A DNA stretch of 64,000 nucleotides, from contig NZ_BJYY01000013.1 of assembly GCF_007991755.1 (NCBI RefSeq), forward strand, positions 434,001 through 498,000, written 5' to 3'. The notes under the pieces are model-generated. The model did not search any database. It was given only the letters and a program-made list of their open reading frames with translations, and was not told where the DNA came from. Position 1 is the stretch's first letter. Each line of letters opens with the position of its first letter. Positions 43,927 to 52,799 of this stretch are shown here, piece by piece. Both the position numbers and the translations under genes were made by a program. This DNA comes from Cellulomonas aerilata (GTDB lineage: Bacteria; Actinomycetota; Actinomycetes; Actinomycetales; Cellulomonadaceae).

Positions 43927-44241
43927 ATGAGTTGGACATGGCATCCTCGGGCGCGAGACGAACTCACGAACGCCAAACGCTCCCCGGGGGGTTCGGTGCT
44001 CGTCGGCGAGCTCAAGGCTAGCACTTACAGCGTGTCGTTAGGCGAGGGCCCCACTATTCCACAGGTTCATCCGCGGATTCGGTTGCTCCCTGTCGCCACG
44101 CACGAGCAATGGACACTCTTGTACGCGGAACAACACGACGGTAACTACATTGCACTCCACCTAGTCAACAGGGAGTGGGATAAGGTCCCGCGTCCTGCAT
44201 TCACGCTCGCAATGAGGCGACTGGAGAACAACGGTCACTGA
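43927..44241 (+). CDS. Hypothetical small protein
   Basis: A 104-residue protein (MSWTWHPRARDELTNAKRSP ... HLVNREWDKVPRPAFTLAM) with a compact alpha/beta-like pattern and no signal peptide. Composition and lower GC show it is real coding DNA of foreign style. The size and the VATHEQWTLLYAEQHDGNYI strand pattern recall RelE/HigB-type toxins, but the usual catalytic residues are not evident and no antitoxin gene adjoins, so I leave it unassigned. It is convergent with the pentapeptide-repeat gene. Confidence 0.55.
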   Translation: MSWTWHPRARDELTNAKRSPGGSVLVGELKASTYSVSLGEGPTIPQVHPRIRLLPVATHEQWTLLYAEQHDGNYIALHLVNREWDKVPRPAFTLAMRRLENNGH

Positions 44242-44283
44242 CACCCTACGTCATTCTTAGCCGTCTTATCTGAAGATTAGCCC

Positions 44284-45132
44284 CTACACCTCGACGACAT
44301 CGCCCCAGCCCGCCCCCATCTGCCGGCGCTGCTCCTCGGATACCGCCGAGGCGCTCACCCTCATTTTGTACACCTCTGCTCCGTCGAATGTCGCTCCAGT
44401 GAGCAATGCGCGCGTAAGACTCGCCGCCTGGAGCTTCGCACCCGTGAAATCGACGTCCTCTAGCCAAGCTCCCTCAAGTCGCGCGTCCTCAAGGCCGGCG
44501 CCAGTGAACTGCGAGCCGGACAATAGTGCCCCTCGTAGGTTTGCGCCTGGGAGGTCACTCTCTCGAAGGTCACACGCTCGCAGATCGAGGGCACGTTCGC
44601 GGACATCAGCGCGACGCCTGCCGATTATCGTTAAGGCTGCCTGAACATCTGCAGCCGGTCGCGCCGTCGCCGATGCCGGGGCGCCGGCCGCCACCAATGG
44701 CCGGCTCTCTCGTACGAAGGCAGTAAGGACTTCGGTGATAGCTGGTTGATCCAGCGGCGAGTCGCGGGCGATTCTCTCAAGGGCGAAGACCGCTCCAACA
44801 CGCACTTCTCGCTTGTCACTGCCTAATTGCTCTATCGCCTTCGAATACCGATCAGTAACGTGAGCTGACCGATCCAAGGCATGAGACCGCACCGCGACGA
44901 TCACCGTCGCTAGCGCCGCCGTACCGGCTACCAGGAAGACTAAGCTTGATCTTGCGGCATTGACCGATGCGAGCCGGTCCAGTTCTTTCAGGTTCCCACC
45001 CGAGGCGTCGCTGGTGAGCCACTTTGGGAGCAGCCAGATGACTAGCACTAGCAGGGCAACTGCCGCTATCGCCGATGCTGACCAAATGCCGTAACGCGCC
45101 CAGTGTCGCGCTTTGATAGGGGGGCCAGGCAT
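44284..45132 (-). CDS. Membrane protein with pentapeptide repeats
   Basis: A 282-residue protein. Two transmembrane helices near the N-terminus (SAIAAVALLVLVIWLLPKWL; SLVFLVAGTAALATVIVAVR) precede a conserved cytoplasmic segment DRYSKAIEQLGSDKREVRVG, then AVFALERIARDS. The C-terminal ~90 residues are pentapeptide repeats (ACDLRESDLPGANLRGALLS, AWLEDVDFTGAKLQAA), which fold as a right-handed quadrilateral helix. This arrangement is widespread in actinobacteria, but its function is unknown. GGAG stands five bases before ATG 45132. It lies just downstream of the XRE-ROK gene, 62 bp apart, same strand. Confidence 0.85.
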   Translation of the reverse strand: MPGPPIKARHWARYGIWSASAIAAVALLVLVIWLLPKWLTSDASGGNLKELDRLASVNAARSSLVFLVAGTAALATVIVAVRSHALDRSAHVTDRYSKAIEQLGSDKREVRVGAVFALERIARDSPLDQPAITEVLTAFVRESRPLVAAGAPASATARPAADVQAALTIIGRRRADVRERALDLRACDLRESDLPGANLRGALLSGSQFTGAGLEDARLEGAWLEDVDFTGAKLQAASLTRALLTGATFDGAEVYKMRVSASAVSEEQRRQMGAGWGDVVEV

Positions 45133-45194
45133 CGGACTCCAATTTGTTGGCGGTAAAGACCGGCCAAGTCGGGCGCAAAGTAGTATAGCGAGTG

Positions 45195-47123
45195 CTAGTG
45201 CATAGCAGAGGCATCAGAGCGCGGACGCCGTGTTCCCATCTCTGGAGAGTACTCCAGTGGGCGTGAAATAAAATCGTTGACCGTGACCGCCGCGGCCGCC
45301 AATGGACCGGTCCACCGCTGCGTCACGACACAGCGAGGACCATTGGTCTTGCTGAATCCGCGCGCTTGCAATTCATCATTGACGCTACTTAAGAAGATTC
45401 GAGCCGACTGCGACTCCGTGACGTCGACCAAATCACGCTGGCCGTATATAACGAGTTCGCGCGGATTCAGTAGGGTCACGGCATCTGCGAGCACTCGTCC
45501 GAGCACGCTCCCCGCGTGCGAAAACGCCGATTGCAGTCTAGTCGGGCCTACATTCAATCCAGACACGTCCGTGATCGACGTCGCACCGAGACTTGCAGCC
45601 ACCGCGTGTGCGCTCGCGACAGTCTCTAGGCAGCCCCTCCGGCCCCCACCGCAGCGCTCGCACGGTATGCCATCCGGGTCAACAATGACATGTCCAATCT
45701 CACCGCTCTGTCCGTCTGCGCCCCGAATGAGCGCGCCGTTGAATACGAGGCCAGCTCCAATCCCCTTCTCGCTTTCACTCATGTTGACAACTAGAAGACC
45801 ATCCGGTGCTCCATCGCGTAGCAACTCCAGTGTTGCTAACGCCTTCGCATCGTTAGCGACTACCGTTCTGGCGTCGAAACGCTTCTGCAGCTCGTCTTCG
45901 AGCGGGAAGTGTGACCACAACGAGTCGGCCTCTATGGCGAGATCGGGCGCATATATGACCGCTCCGTCAGTCGCATTCACCGGTCCCGAGAGTTCGACAC
46001 CGATGCCCATGGGCTCGACCCCGTGCTCAGCCCGGAGTCGACTGACAAGTCTCGTGCACGCCTGCATGACTGCGGTCGGATGCAAATCATGGACGGCCTC
46101 TGCGTCGACGTGGACGGGACCTGAAGTCGGACGAAGTCCCGTAACAACACCGCGCACCTCGCCCGCCCGAATGCTCAGTCCGAAGAACGAGGCAGCGTCC
46201 TCATTCAGTTCGAGGTGACCCGACGGCTCGTTTTGCTTGCTGGTGATCCATCCGAGAGATGTTAGGCCCTTAAGCGTACGATCGCGCGTCGGTTCCCGCT
46301 CGCCGGATTCATCTGCCACATTCCCGCGGGCGACGCCCGGCCGCCCGCGTTCGTTGATGAAATCACGAAGTACCTGCTGGATACTCGCCGATGCGGCTAG
46401 CCTTGCTGCGCGCACCACGCCGGCGTCGCGCCTCATGGGTGTCGACGAAATCGGCACGATGAGCTCAGCGACGGTGGTCTCTTGAGCCGCCGGTTCGATG
46501 GTAATTCGTAGTTCCAAGCCGCACGCACGCGCATACCGCTGCAGAACAGACAGGCGTGGATCGGATCGACCGTTCTCGAGCGCCGATATTGCGGCTTGTG
46601 ATGCGCCGAGAGCCCGCGCCACGTCCGTCTGCTTGAGGCGGGGCTTATGAATGCTCCGAGCTGCGACGAGTGCCCGCACGAGGCCGTGACGGCTCTGCGC
46701 GTCCTCGAATGTGGAGGCAGCTGCCGAGTCGGCATCGAGTTCGCTGTCCAGGAATTGGTCGTCACCCACTGCCGTCGCGGGGGCCGGGACGTAAGCTCCC
46801 TCAAGAGTGACCAAGAAAACGTGACGGCATGCCCTAGCATAGTGCTGAAGGACTGACAGACGGGGGTCGGTCTGCCCAGATTCAAGTTCAGAGATCATGG
46901 ACTGCGCCGTGCCCAAAGTCGCCGCCACGTCAGACTGGCGCATTCCGAGCTGATCTCGGATCGCCACCAACTGCCGGACGGCTTCTATGCGACGGCGACC
47001 ATCAACGAAGGCTGCCTGTGCAATTGGATCTCCGACTAGTTGGGTCTCCAACCAGTCGGCCTCGGGCCGCTCAGCTTCCACTCCGTCGTGGCCTCCGCGC
47101 GCTGCCGGACTGGCACCAGGCAT
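45195..47123 (-). CDS. Double-XRE / ROK-domain transcriptional regulator
   Basis: A 642-residue regulator. ATG 47123 follows AGGAG with good spacing. Two homologous Cro/C1 HTH units lie at ~55-90 (RQSDVAATLGTAQSMISELE) and ~163-195 (KQTDVARALGASQAAISALE), each followed by SDPRLSVLQRYARAC or its variant. A weak winged-helix-like segment (VLRDFINERGRP...RTLKGLTSLGWI) then leads into a ROK domain with VVANDAKALATLELLRDG, GEIGHVIVDPDG and the zinc site CERCGGGRRGCLE near 486-497. ROK domains bind or phosphorylate sugars, so a sugar-responsive regulator is inferred. Tandem XRE domains on a ROK protein are unusual. Confidence 0.85.
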   Translation of the reverse strand: MPGASPAARGGHDGVEAERPEADWLETQLVGDPIAQAAFVDGRRRIEAVRQLVAIRDQLGMRQSDVAATLGTAQSMISELESGQTDPRLSVLQHYARACRHVFLVTLEGAYVPAPATAVGDDQFLDSELDADSAAASTFEDAQSRHGLVRALVAARSIHKPRLKQTDVARALGASQAAISALENGRSDPRLSVLQRYARACGLELRITIEPAAQETTVAELIVPISSTPMRRDAGVVRAARLAASASIQQVLRDFINERGRPGVARGNVADESGEREPTRDRTLKGLTSLGWITSKQNEPSGHLELNEDAASFFGLSIRAGEVRGVVTGLRPTSGPVHVDAEAVHDLHPTAVMQACTRLVSRLRAEHGVEPMGIGVELSGPVNATDGAVIYAPDLAIEADSLWSHFPLEDELQKRFDARTVVANDAKALATLELLRDGAPDGLLVVNMSESEKGIGAGLVFNGALIRGADGQSGEIGHVIVDPDGIPCERCGGGRRGCLETVASAHAVAASLGATSITDVSGLNVGPTRLQSAFSHAGSVLGRVLADAVTLLNPRELVIYGQRDLVDVTESQSARIFLSSVNDELQARGFSKTNGPRCVVTQRWTGPLAAAAVTVNDFISRPLEYSPEMGTRRPRSDASAMH

Positions 47124-47277
47124 GACACTCCTCTCCGTGACGGCCGCGCGCCACGTCTCTGTGCTCGATCGGACCACTGCCCGTCAGGCAGCGTATCGCT
47201 CAGACTGATGCAGTAACAGTGGGGACGATACACGGGATCGGGTGATGCGGACCTCCCGAGATCCGAGGCTAGACCGG

Positions 47278-47460
47278 TCAGGCGATCGGTAGCGGTGCCT
47301 CATCGAGCAGGAACGCCCCGTTGAGGACGAGCGCTGGGGCGAGCCGATCGACGTCGCACTCGTGACCGAGGCCAGCGAGGGTCGGTGCGAGCGGGCCCGA
47401 GAGGGCAGCCAGCGTGTCGCCGTGCTCATGTCGACCGAGTAGCCAGCGGCCTGCGCACCC
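47278..47460 (-). pseudogene. C-terminal remnant of an unrecognised gene
   Basis: A protein-like stretch (GRHEHGDTLAALSGPLAPTL, then VLNGAFLLDEAPLPIA before a stop) whose upstream part dissolves into low-quality frame. It looks like the end of a decayed gene. The family is not recognised. Confidence 0.3.
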
Positions 47461-47704
47461 CATGCCCGTCTGCGCGTCGACGTCGCGTGTGCCTGCGGTG
47501 CTGCGCGGCGCAGTTGAGTTCGTGTCGGCCAGGCAGCCGAAGCCGCCTCGAGGCCGGTGGCGGCCGTGTCGCTGCTCAGGCTGGGACAGCACGCACGGCA
47601 GTGCGAGTTGGAGTGAGACGGCTACCACGGGGACGCATGCGCAACGGGGACTCGACAGCAATTCGTAGCGCTGCGCGCGCGGTGACCACTGACTGACCCG
47701 CGCG

Positions 47705-47990
47705 ATGGCGTCGCGGGCAGTTACAAGGGGCGCATGGACGGCAAGACCGGGTGCGGTCCGCGCGGTGGTCGGAGGACGAGGGAGCGCGATCGCCCAGTTC
47801 GAGGCGCTGTGGCGAGCCTGGAAAGCCGCCCGCCTGGACGGCGTCGGCGCCACGCTCGGCTGGTGGCGCGAGGCCGACCACCACATGGCCGTCCGCATGG
47901 ACACCAGCGTGCCCTTTTCGAGCTCGTCGGACACCAACAGCAAGAGCGAGCCCCTGCCATGCGAGTCACCACCGCCGGGCATGTTGCCCG
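47705..47990 (+). pseudogene. DUF4913-like gene remnant
   Basis: The frame reads FEALWRAWKAARLDG, then WWREADHHMAVRMDTSVPF, matching the core of DUF4913 proteins, which are common on actinobacterial integrative elements and plasmids. The expected upstream part (a W/R-rich CPRWWE-like segment) appears only in a different frame (RSARWSEDEGA), so at least one frameshift has broken the gene. No start with a ribosome site is seen. Confidence 0.5.
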
Positions 47991-48049
47991 ACGTCCGCGC
48001 CCCCTTGTGAGGCACCGCGTCTCGCCGGCGATGGCCTAGTCCGGACCGG

Positions 48050-48271
48050 CTACGCGGCCGCGATGATCTGCCGCCGCAGCGCCTGGGCAGCGCCGCGCAG
48101 CCTTTCTGTGAACTCAACGTTGGACGGCCGCGTAGCACTGCGGCCGTCGTCGCCGTGAAGCTCACGGGTCTTGGGCAGGCTGCCGGGTGGCGGAACTGCC
48201 AGGCACGCTTTCAGCCGCCTGACATCGGCCAGGGTGACGACGATGTGCTCGGTCACTAGCGACGCATGCAT
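48050..48271 (-). CDS. Small hypothetical protein of the accessory region
   Basis: A 73-residue frame (MHASLVTEHIVVTLADVRRL ... FTERLRGAAQALRRQIIAAA) with balanced composition. Another short frame ends 24 bp upstream (48295-48438, GTG start; VNGAVTVAAVVGLRHARED, one membrane helix then a coiled coil). The pair looks like the small hydrophobic and soluble genes found on phage-like or conjugative elements. No ribosome site is clear for either, and both could be remnants. Confidence 0.35.
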   Translation of the reverse strand: MHASLVTEHIVVTLADVRRLKACLAVPPPGSLPKTRELHGDDGRSATRPSNVEFTERLRGAAQALRRQIIAAA

Positions 48272-48549
48272 CTCGAGGACCGCGTTGACGGCCTTTAGGT
48301 CGTCGCACGCTCCCGTCGAACGGGATCGGCGGCGAGCTCCGCTTGAGCAGCATCGGCGCGCTCCTCGGCACGGCGCGTGTCCTCACGGGCGTGCCGCAAG
48401 CCCACGACCGCAGCCACCGTGACCGCGCCGTTGACCACAACCCCGAGCCAGTCGGGAACCGTGCGAACTCCAGATTCATGAGCGGACGGACCTCAACGGC
48501 GGCCTGCGCCGTGGCCTCGGGTCCGTGAGGTCTTGCGTGTCGAGTTGAT

Positions 48550-48699
48550 CTACGGCTCGAGCGCGCGTAGCAGCTCGTCGCGGTAGGCGTCGCTCAGATC
48601 GATCTCGTAGGTGGTGCTCTGCCATGAGAGCGCGTACGTGCGTGCTCCCTCGGAGCCGTCGAGGTCGTCGACGGTCGTGACGCGGGTCTGTCGGGCCAT
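48550..48699 (-). CDS. lsr2: Truncated Lsr2: N-terminal dimerisation domain only
   Basis: A 49-residue product, MARQTRVTTVDDLDGSEGAR then TYALSWQSTTYEIDLSDAYR, matching the N-terminal dimerisation domain of Lsr2. Lsr2 is the actinobacterial H-NS-like silencer of AT-rich foreign DNA. A full protein has about 110 residues with a C-terminal DNA-binding domain; here a TAG stops the frame after LLRALEP, and no DNA-binding half follows in any frame. It may be a remnant, or a mini-protein that dimerises with chromosomal Lsr2 and weakens silencing of the element. No ribosome site is seen. The region 48700-48900 has a frameshifted hydrophobic frame and no intact gene. Confidence 0.7.
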   Translation of the reverse strand: MARQTRVTTVDDLDGSEGARTYALSWQSTTYEIDLSDAYRDELLRALEP

Positions 48700-48905
48700 G
48701 CGATGATGATGGCGTACTGACGACCACGGCCGAGGCGGCCCGCCCGGGGCGGCGGCAACAGCTCCACCGACGAGCCGGAGAGCGTCGACGATGGCCACCG
48801 GGGCGCGTTGTCCGCCGCGAGGGACACCTGGGCGGCGAACACGAGCACGGCGAGAACGAGCAAGCACGTCCGACGAGCGAACGCGCGGCTGTCCGACGCC
48901 GACGA

Positions 48906-49027
48906 GAATCGAAGCCGCTGGGCCCCTCTCCGACGCGTCGCCTCGGCCTGGTGACCTACCGTCGTGTGACCCGGTGCCGTCGAGTCGTGTGGCTATTCAA
49001 ACCTCATCGGTTGACCGCATGAACGAG
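48906..49027. repeat. Dispersed ~120-bp repeat, copy B
   Basis: Shares with copy A GAATCGAAGCCGCTGG at offset 0, GGTGACCT at offset 44, TCGGTTGAC at offset 101 and AACGAG at offset 116, with no indel. The palindrome is degenerate here (GTTGACCGCATGAAC). Confidence 0.65.
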
Positions 49028-49066
49028 TTCGACGGCGCGCCGCGCCTCGGAGCTGCCACGCAGACC

Positions 49067-52000
49067 CTACGCGGGCCAGGCGCAGGGCGGATCGGATGCC
49101 CCCGACGATCCGGCTGTGTCCGTTAGTGCCAAGTGCTGAGCGCAGTACTGACGCAGCGCCTCGAGCTTTCCTCGCTGCACGACCAGTTGCTGACCGCGGT
49201 CGGCATGCCGCTCGTACGCGTCACCGAGCCGATCCGCGAGGTCAACGAGGTGCTCGACCGGAACCAGTGTGCCGATGGACGCTCGACCTTCCTCGCCGCT
49301 GACGCAGGCGTGATAGACGCCGAGGAGCTCCGCGGCGCGTGCGGGTTCACTCGGCATCAGCGCCGCCGCAAACCGTGGCACGAACTCGACGGCGTTGAAG
49401 ACGGCGCCCTGGGCGAGGTGGTCGTTGATGGCCGCGGCCAGGTCGGTGGCGGCCGTCGCGTGCTCGCCGAGCAGGAACGACGCGAATCCTCGTTGTCCGG
49501 TCAGGTCGGCCAGACTTTCGCGCACCCCCATCGACGACGCGAGGGCCAGCCCCTCCTCGGCTGCGTCCAGGGCCTTGCGCGGGGCGGTCATAACATATGC
49601 CTCGCTGAGGTTTTTCAGCAGAGAGAGCGTGCACAGCATGCCTTCGGGCCGTGCTATGTCCAGTGCCTGCTCGTAGGCGTGCGCGGCGCCGAAGGGGTCG
49701 CCCGCGCAGTCGCGGACGATGCCCGTCGCATCGTGCAGCAGGACCTCGAACATTGAGTCGTCCACACCGCGGCCCAGCGACTCCGCCTGCGCGAGCTCCT
49801 CGACCGCCTCCTCGACCCGTCCGGCCCCGGCCAGCAGGATGGCGGAGTAGCACGTGCAGAAGAACAGCCGTCGGGCATCCCCGAGGTGCTCGGCGAGCCG
49901 GCGCGCCCTCTCGAGCATCGGCGCGGCCGCCGTGGACCCGTCCCGCAAGGACCGCAGGATGGCCAGCGAGTAGGCCGCGTCGGCCTGTCGCCCGATCGAC
50001 GTGCTCGGCCCCTCGAGCGCTCGCTCGAGCCACTGCTCCAGCTCGCCGCGGGGCCCGTTGGCACGCCACATCGCGAATATGCCGACGACTAGATCGGCCT
50101 GCAGCTCGTCCTCGCCGGCACCCGCCGCCCAGCGCACGGCCTGCCTCAGGTTGGGACGCTCCGCCATCCACGCCCGCCAGTGCATGGCCAGCCGAGGCAG
50201 TCCGCTCTGGTACTCCGGCGGGTCCATGAAATCGCGGTAGTAGACGGCGTGCCGCCGGCTCAACGCCTCCGTGTCCTGCTGGCTGAGCAGGTCGGCGGCG
50301 TACTCCCTGATCGTCTCGAGGACGGAGAACCGGGTCGTCGAGTCCGGCATGCGGGTGCGCTGCACCAGGCTGTTGTCCAGGAGCGACTCCACCCTGCTGA
50401 GCGCGGTTTCGGTGTCGAGCTGCGCGACGGCAGCCGCGGCTGCCAGCGTGAAGCCACCCCGGAACACCGTCGTGCGCAGGAGGAAGTCCGCGTCGACCGC
50501 CGACAGTGCGCTGATGCTCCAGGCGATGCTCGCCCGCAGGCTTTGCTGGCGTTCCGGGTAGTCCCGGTCGGCTCCCGACAGCACCCGGCTGGACGTCGCC
50601 AGCTGCGCCCGCAGCTCTCCTGGCGAGAGGCCCCCCACGTGCGCCGCGGCGAGCTCCACCGCGAGCGGCAGGCCGTCGCACCGTTCGCAGACGGCGGCGA
50701 TGTCGTCCACCTCCGTCGGCGTCGGCTCGAAATCGGGATCGGAGGACCGTGCGCGCAGCACGAAGAGCTCGGTCGCCGGACTCCAGCCGTCTGGCGTTGT
50801 CGTGGGCAACGGCCTCACGGTGTACCGCCGCTCGGCTCGCAGGCGCAGTGCCTGCCGGCTGGTCGTGAGGATGACGACGCCTGGCGCCTCGGCCAGCAGG
50901 CCGGACAGTGACGTGGCAGCCCCAAGCAGGTGCTCGAAGTTGTCGCAGATCAGAACGGCACGGCGGCTCGAAAGCGCTAGCTCGGCGGCCTGTTGCGGGT
51001 CCTCGCCGGCGCTGACCCCGAGCGCCTGACAGATGATCGGCGCGACGTCCTCGGGCTTCTCCGCCTGCGCCAGGGGAACGAAGATGACACCGTCCTGATA
51101 GTCCCCCGCCACGGCACGAGCGACTTCGACGGCAAGGCGCGTCTTGCCCACCCCACCGGGGCCGAGGAGAGAGAGCAGTCGCGTCTCGGGTTCGGCCAGG
51201 ATGCGCGCCACGGCCTCGACATCACGCTCCCGCCCGACGGTCCGATCGGCGAGGAGCGGAAGCGCTGCCGAACGGCTCCCGCTGGGCACCTCCTGAACCG
51301 GCCGGACCGGCTGGGTACCGGGGACCTGGTTGAGCACCCGGCGCTGCGCCTCCTTCAGGGTCGGCGACGGGTCGACACCGAGCTCCTCACGCAGGACGAC
51401 TCGTCCCGTCTCGAAGACCTGCAGTGCCTCCGCCTGGCGGCCGCACAGGTACAGGCACTCCATCAGCAGCGCGCGCAGTTCCTCTCGGAGCGGGTTCGCC
51501 GCGACGAGCGCCTCCAGCTCGGGCTCGACGTCGTGGTGCCTACCCAGCTGGATGTCCGCTTCTAACCGGTGCTCAAGCGCCACGAGACGTGAGCTCTCCA
51601 GCCGACTCGCTTCGGACTCGGCGTACACGGCGCCCCGCAGACCGTGCAGGGCCGGGCCGTCCCACAACGACAGTGCCGCCCGCAACGTCGCCGAAGCGGC
51701 TACCGCATCGCAGGCGTCCAGCTCAGCGACGCCACGCCGCGCCGCGGTCTCGAATTCCTGGAGGTCGATCGCGACCCGCGGACTCAGGCGGTACCCGTCA
51801 CTGGACGTTAGTATCGACGCCCGGCCCAGAGCGCCGCGGAGGTTCGAGATGTGAACCTGAATGGCGTTGTCGGCCGATTCGGGTGCGCCTTCGCCCCAGA
51901 TCGCGCGGACTAGCGCCGGCCTGCTGACGACATGGGGGGCCCGAAGAGCCAGAAAGGCCAGCACCGCCATCCTTTTCGCCCCGCTCAAGGGCACGGAGCC

Positions 52001-52093
52001 GCCGTCTCGCTCGACACAGATTTCGCCGAGCAGCCGCACCCGCACATCGGACACGTCGTCGGCGCGCTCAGATGTTGCCTTGCGGTGCTCCAT
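49067..52093 (-). CDS. SARP-type regulator with NB-ARC and TPR domains (AfsR-like)
   Basis: A 1008-residue transcription activator. Residues ~15-100 form an OmpR-type winged helix (VRVRLLGEICVERDGGSVPL; NAIQVHISNLRGALG), followed by the bacterial transcriptional activator domain (ECLYLCGRQAEALQVFETGR; LREELGVDPSPTLKEAQRRV). An NB-ARC ATPase follows (Walker A LLGPGGVGKTRLAVEVA near 310; LICDNFEHLL; GLPLAVELAAAHVGGLSPGE), and then TPR repeats to the end. The start is uncertain: ATG 52093 or ATG 52105. A plausible target is the secreted-protein/ABC operon 2.2 kb away, whose promoter carries SARP-like 11-bp repeats. Confidence 0.9.
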   Translation of the reverse strand: MEHRKATSERADDVSDVRVRLLGEICVERDGGSVPLSGAKRMAVLAFLALRAPHVVSRPALVRAIWGEGAPESADNAIQVHISNLRGALGRASILTSSDGYRLSPRVAIDLQEFETAARRGVAELDACDAVAASATLRAALSLWDGPALHGLRGAVYAESEASRLESSRLVALEHRLEADIQLGRHHDVEPELEALVAANPLREELRALLMECLYLCGRQAEALQVFETGRVVLREELGVDPSPTLKEAQRRVLNQVPGTQPVRPVQEVPSGSRSAALPLLADRTVGRERDVEAVARILAEPETRLLSLLGPGGVGKTRLAVEVARAVAGDYQDGVIFVPLAQAEKPEDVAPIICQALGVSAGEDPQQAAELALSSRRAVLICDNFEHLLGAATSLSGLLAEAPGVVILTTSRQALRLRAERRYTVRPLPTTTPDGWSPATELFVLRARSSDPDFEPTPTEVDDIAAVCERCDGLPLAVELAAAHVGGLSPGELRAQLATSSRVLSGADRDYPERQQSLRASIAWSISALSAVDADFLLRTTVFRGGFTLAAAAAVAQLDTETALSRVESLLDNSLVQRTRMPDSTTRFSVLETIREYAADLLSQQDTEALSRRHAVYYRDFMDPPEYQSGLPRLAMHWRAWMAERPNLRQAVRWAAGAGEDELQADLVVGIFAMWRANGPRGELEQWLERALEGPSTSIGRQADAAYSLAILRSLRDGSTAAAPMLERARRLAEHLGDARRLFFCTCYSAILLAGAGRVEEAVEELAQAESLGRGVDDSMFEVLLHDATGIVRDCAGDPFGAAHAYEQALDIARPEGMLCTLSLLKNLSEAYVMTAPRKALDAAEEGLALASSMGVRESLADLTGQRGFASFLLGEHATAATDLAAAINDHLAQGAVFNAVEFVPRFAAALMPSEPARAAELLGVYHACVSGEEGRASIGTLVPVEHLVDLADRLGDAYERHADRGQQLVVQRGKLEALRQYCAQHLALTDTAGSSGASDPPCAWPA

Positions 52094-52799
52094 GGCTGCC
52101 CCCATCGCCACCGGTGCGACCTGTGCCCCGAAAGGTTCGCACCTCCGAGTGACACCCACAACACGGACAGCGCTGTGCTTTCGCGGGGGCTCAGCGGGAC
52201 GATGACAGTGCTTCGGGAGAGGCAAAGACCTCGGCCCAAGCCGGTGAGCGGTCGACGGCCGACGCGTCCTCATGACACGACATGGCCGACCGCGGCGCGG
52301 TCCCCGTCACGGGACCGCCAGGCACACACCTCGCGACGGACCCCCGCTTCAGCGCCTCTTCAGCTCCGATGTCGCTTACCTACGCCCGGCCCCCCGCGCT
52401 ACGGCAGTCATACCTCGGCCATCACCTCTGGCCGGGCCTTCACCCCGGTGCACGTCACCCCAGTGCACAGCCCATCGCCAAACGGTCGACGGCGAAGCCA
52501 GACCGCTTCCGCCTGCCTAGACCGTGCGCTCGCGCACGACGGAACGCCCTGGAGACCCACGACGTGCTACGCCCTACTCTCTCGAGCCCCGTCCATCACG
52601 GTCCTCGCCGCAGTGCTCGGCGACTCGGGCCCGACACCCATGGCCGCCGCCGGGGACCAGCGCCTGCTCCCGCCGCCGACGCCGGCGTCTACAGCGGAGC
52701 ACGGACGACGAATTACGGCGGGAGCACCCCGGCCAGGGTGGACTCTCAGCCACCGCCGACCGTCCCTCGTTCCTGAAGTCCCCCGCAGCCGGCATGCCT
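52094..52799. other. Region without a supportable gene
   Basis: About 700 bp between the SARP gene and the broken transposase. Frames are open but low in coding character, and no ribosome site or family motif was seen. It presumably contains the SARP promoter and the left flank of the IS1380 element. Confidence 0.4.

Noticed and set aside
43927-44241. A toxin-antitoxin pair at the 104-residue protein
   Set aside because: The RelE/HigB-type catalytic residues are not evident, and no small antitoxin frame adjoins it on the same strand.
52272-52776. Open plus-strand frames left of the broken transposase
   Set aside because: Low-complexity Pro/Arg/Thr composition, no ribosome site and no recognisable motif. 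This is probably non-coding flank.
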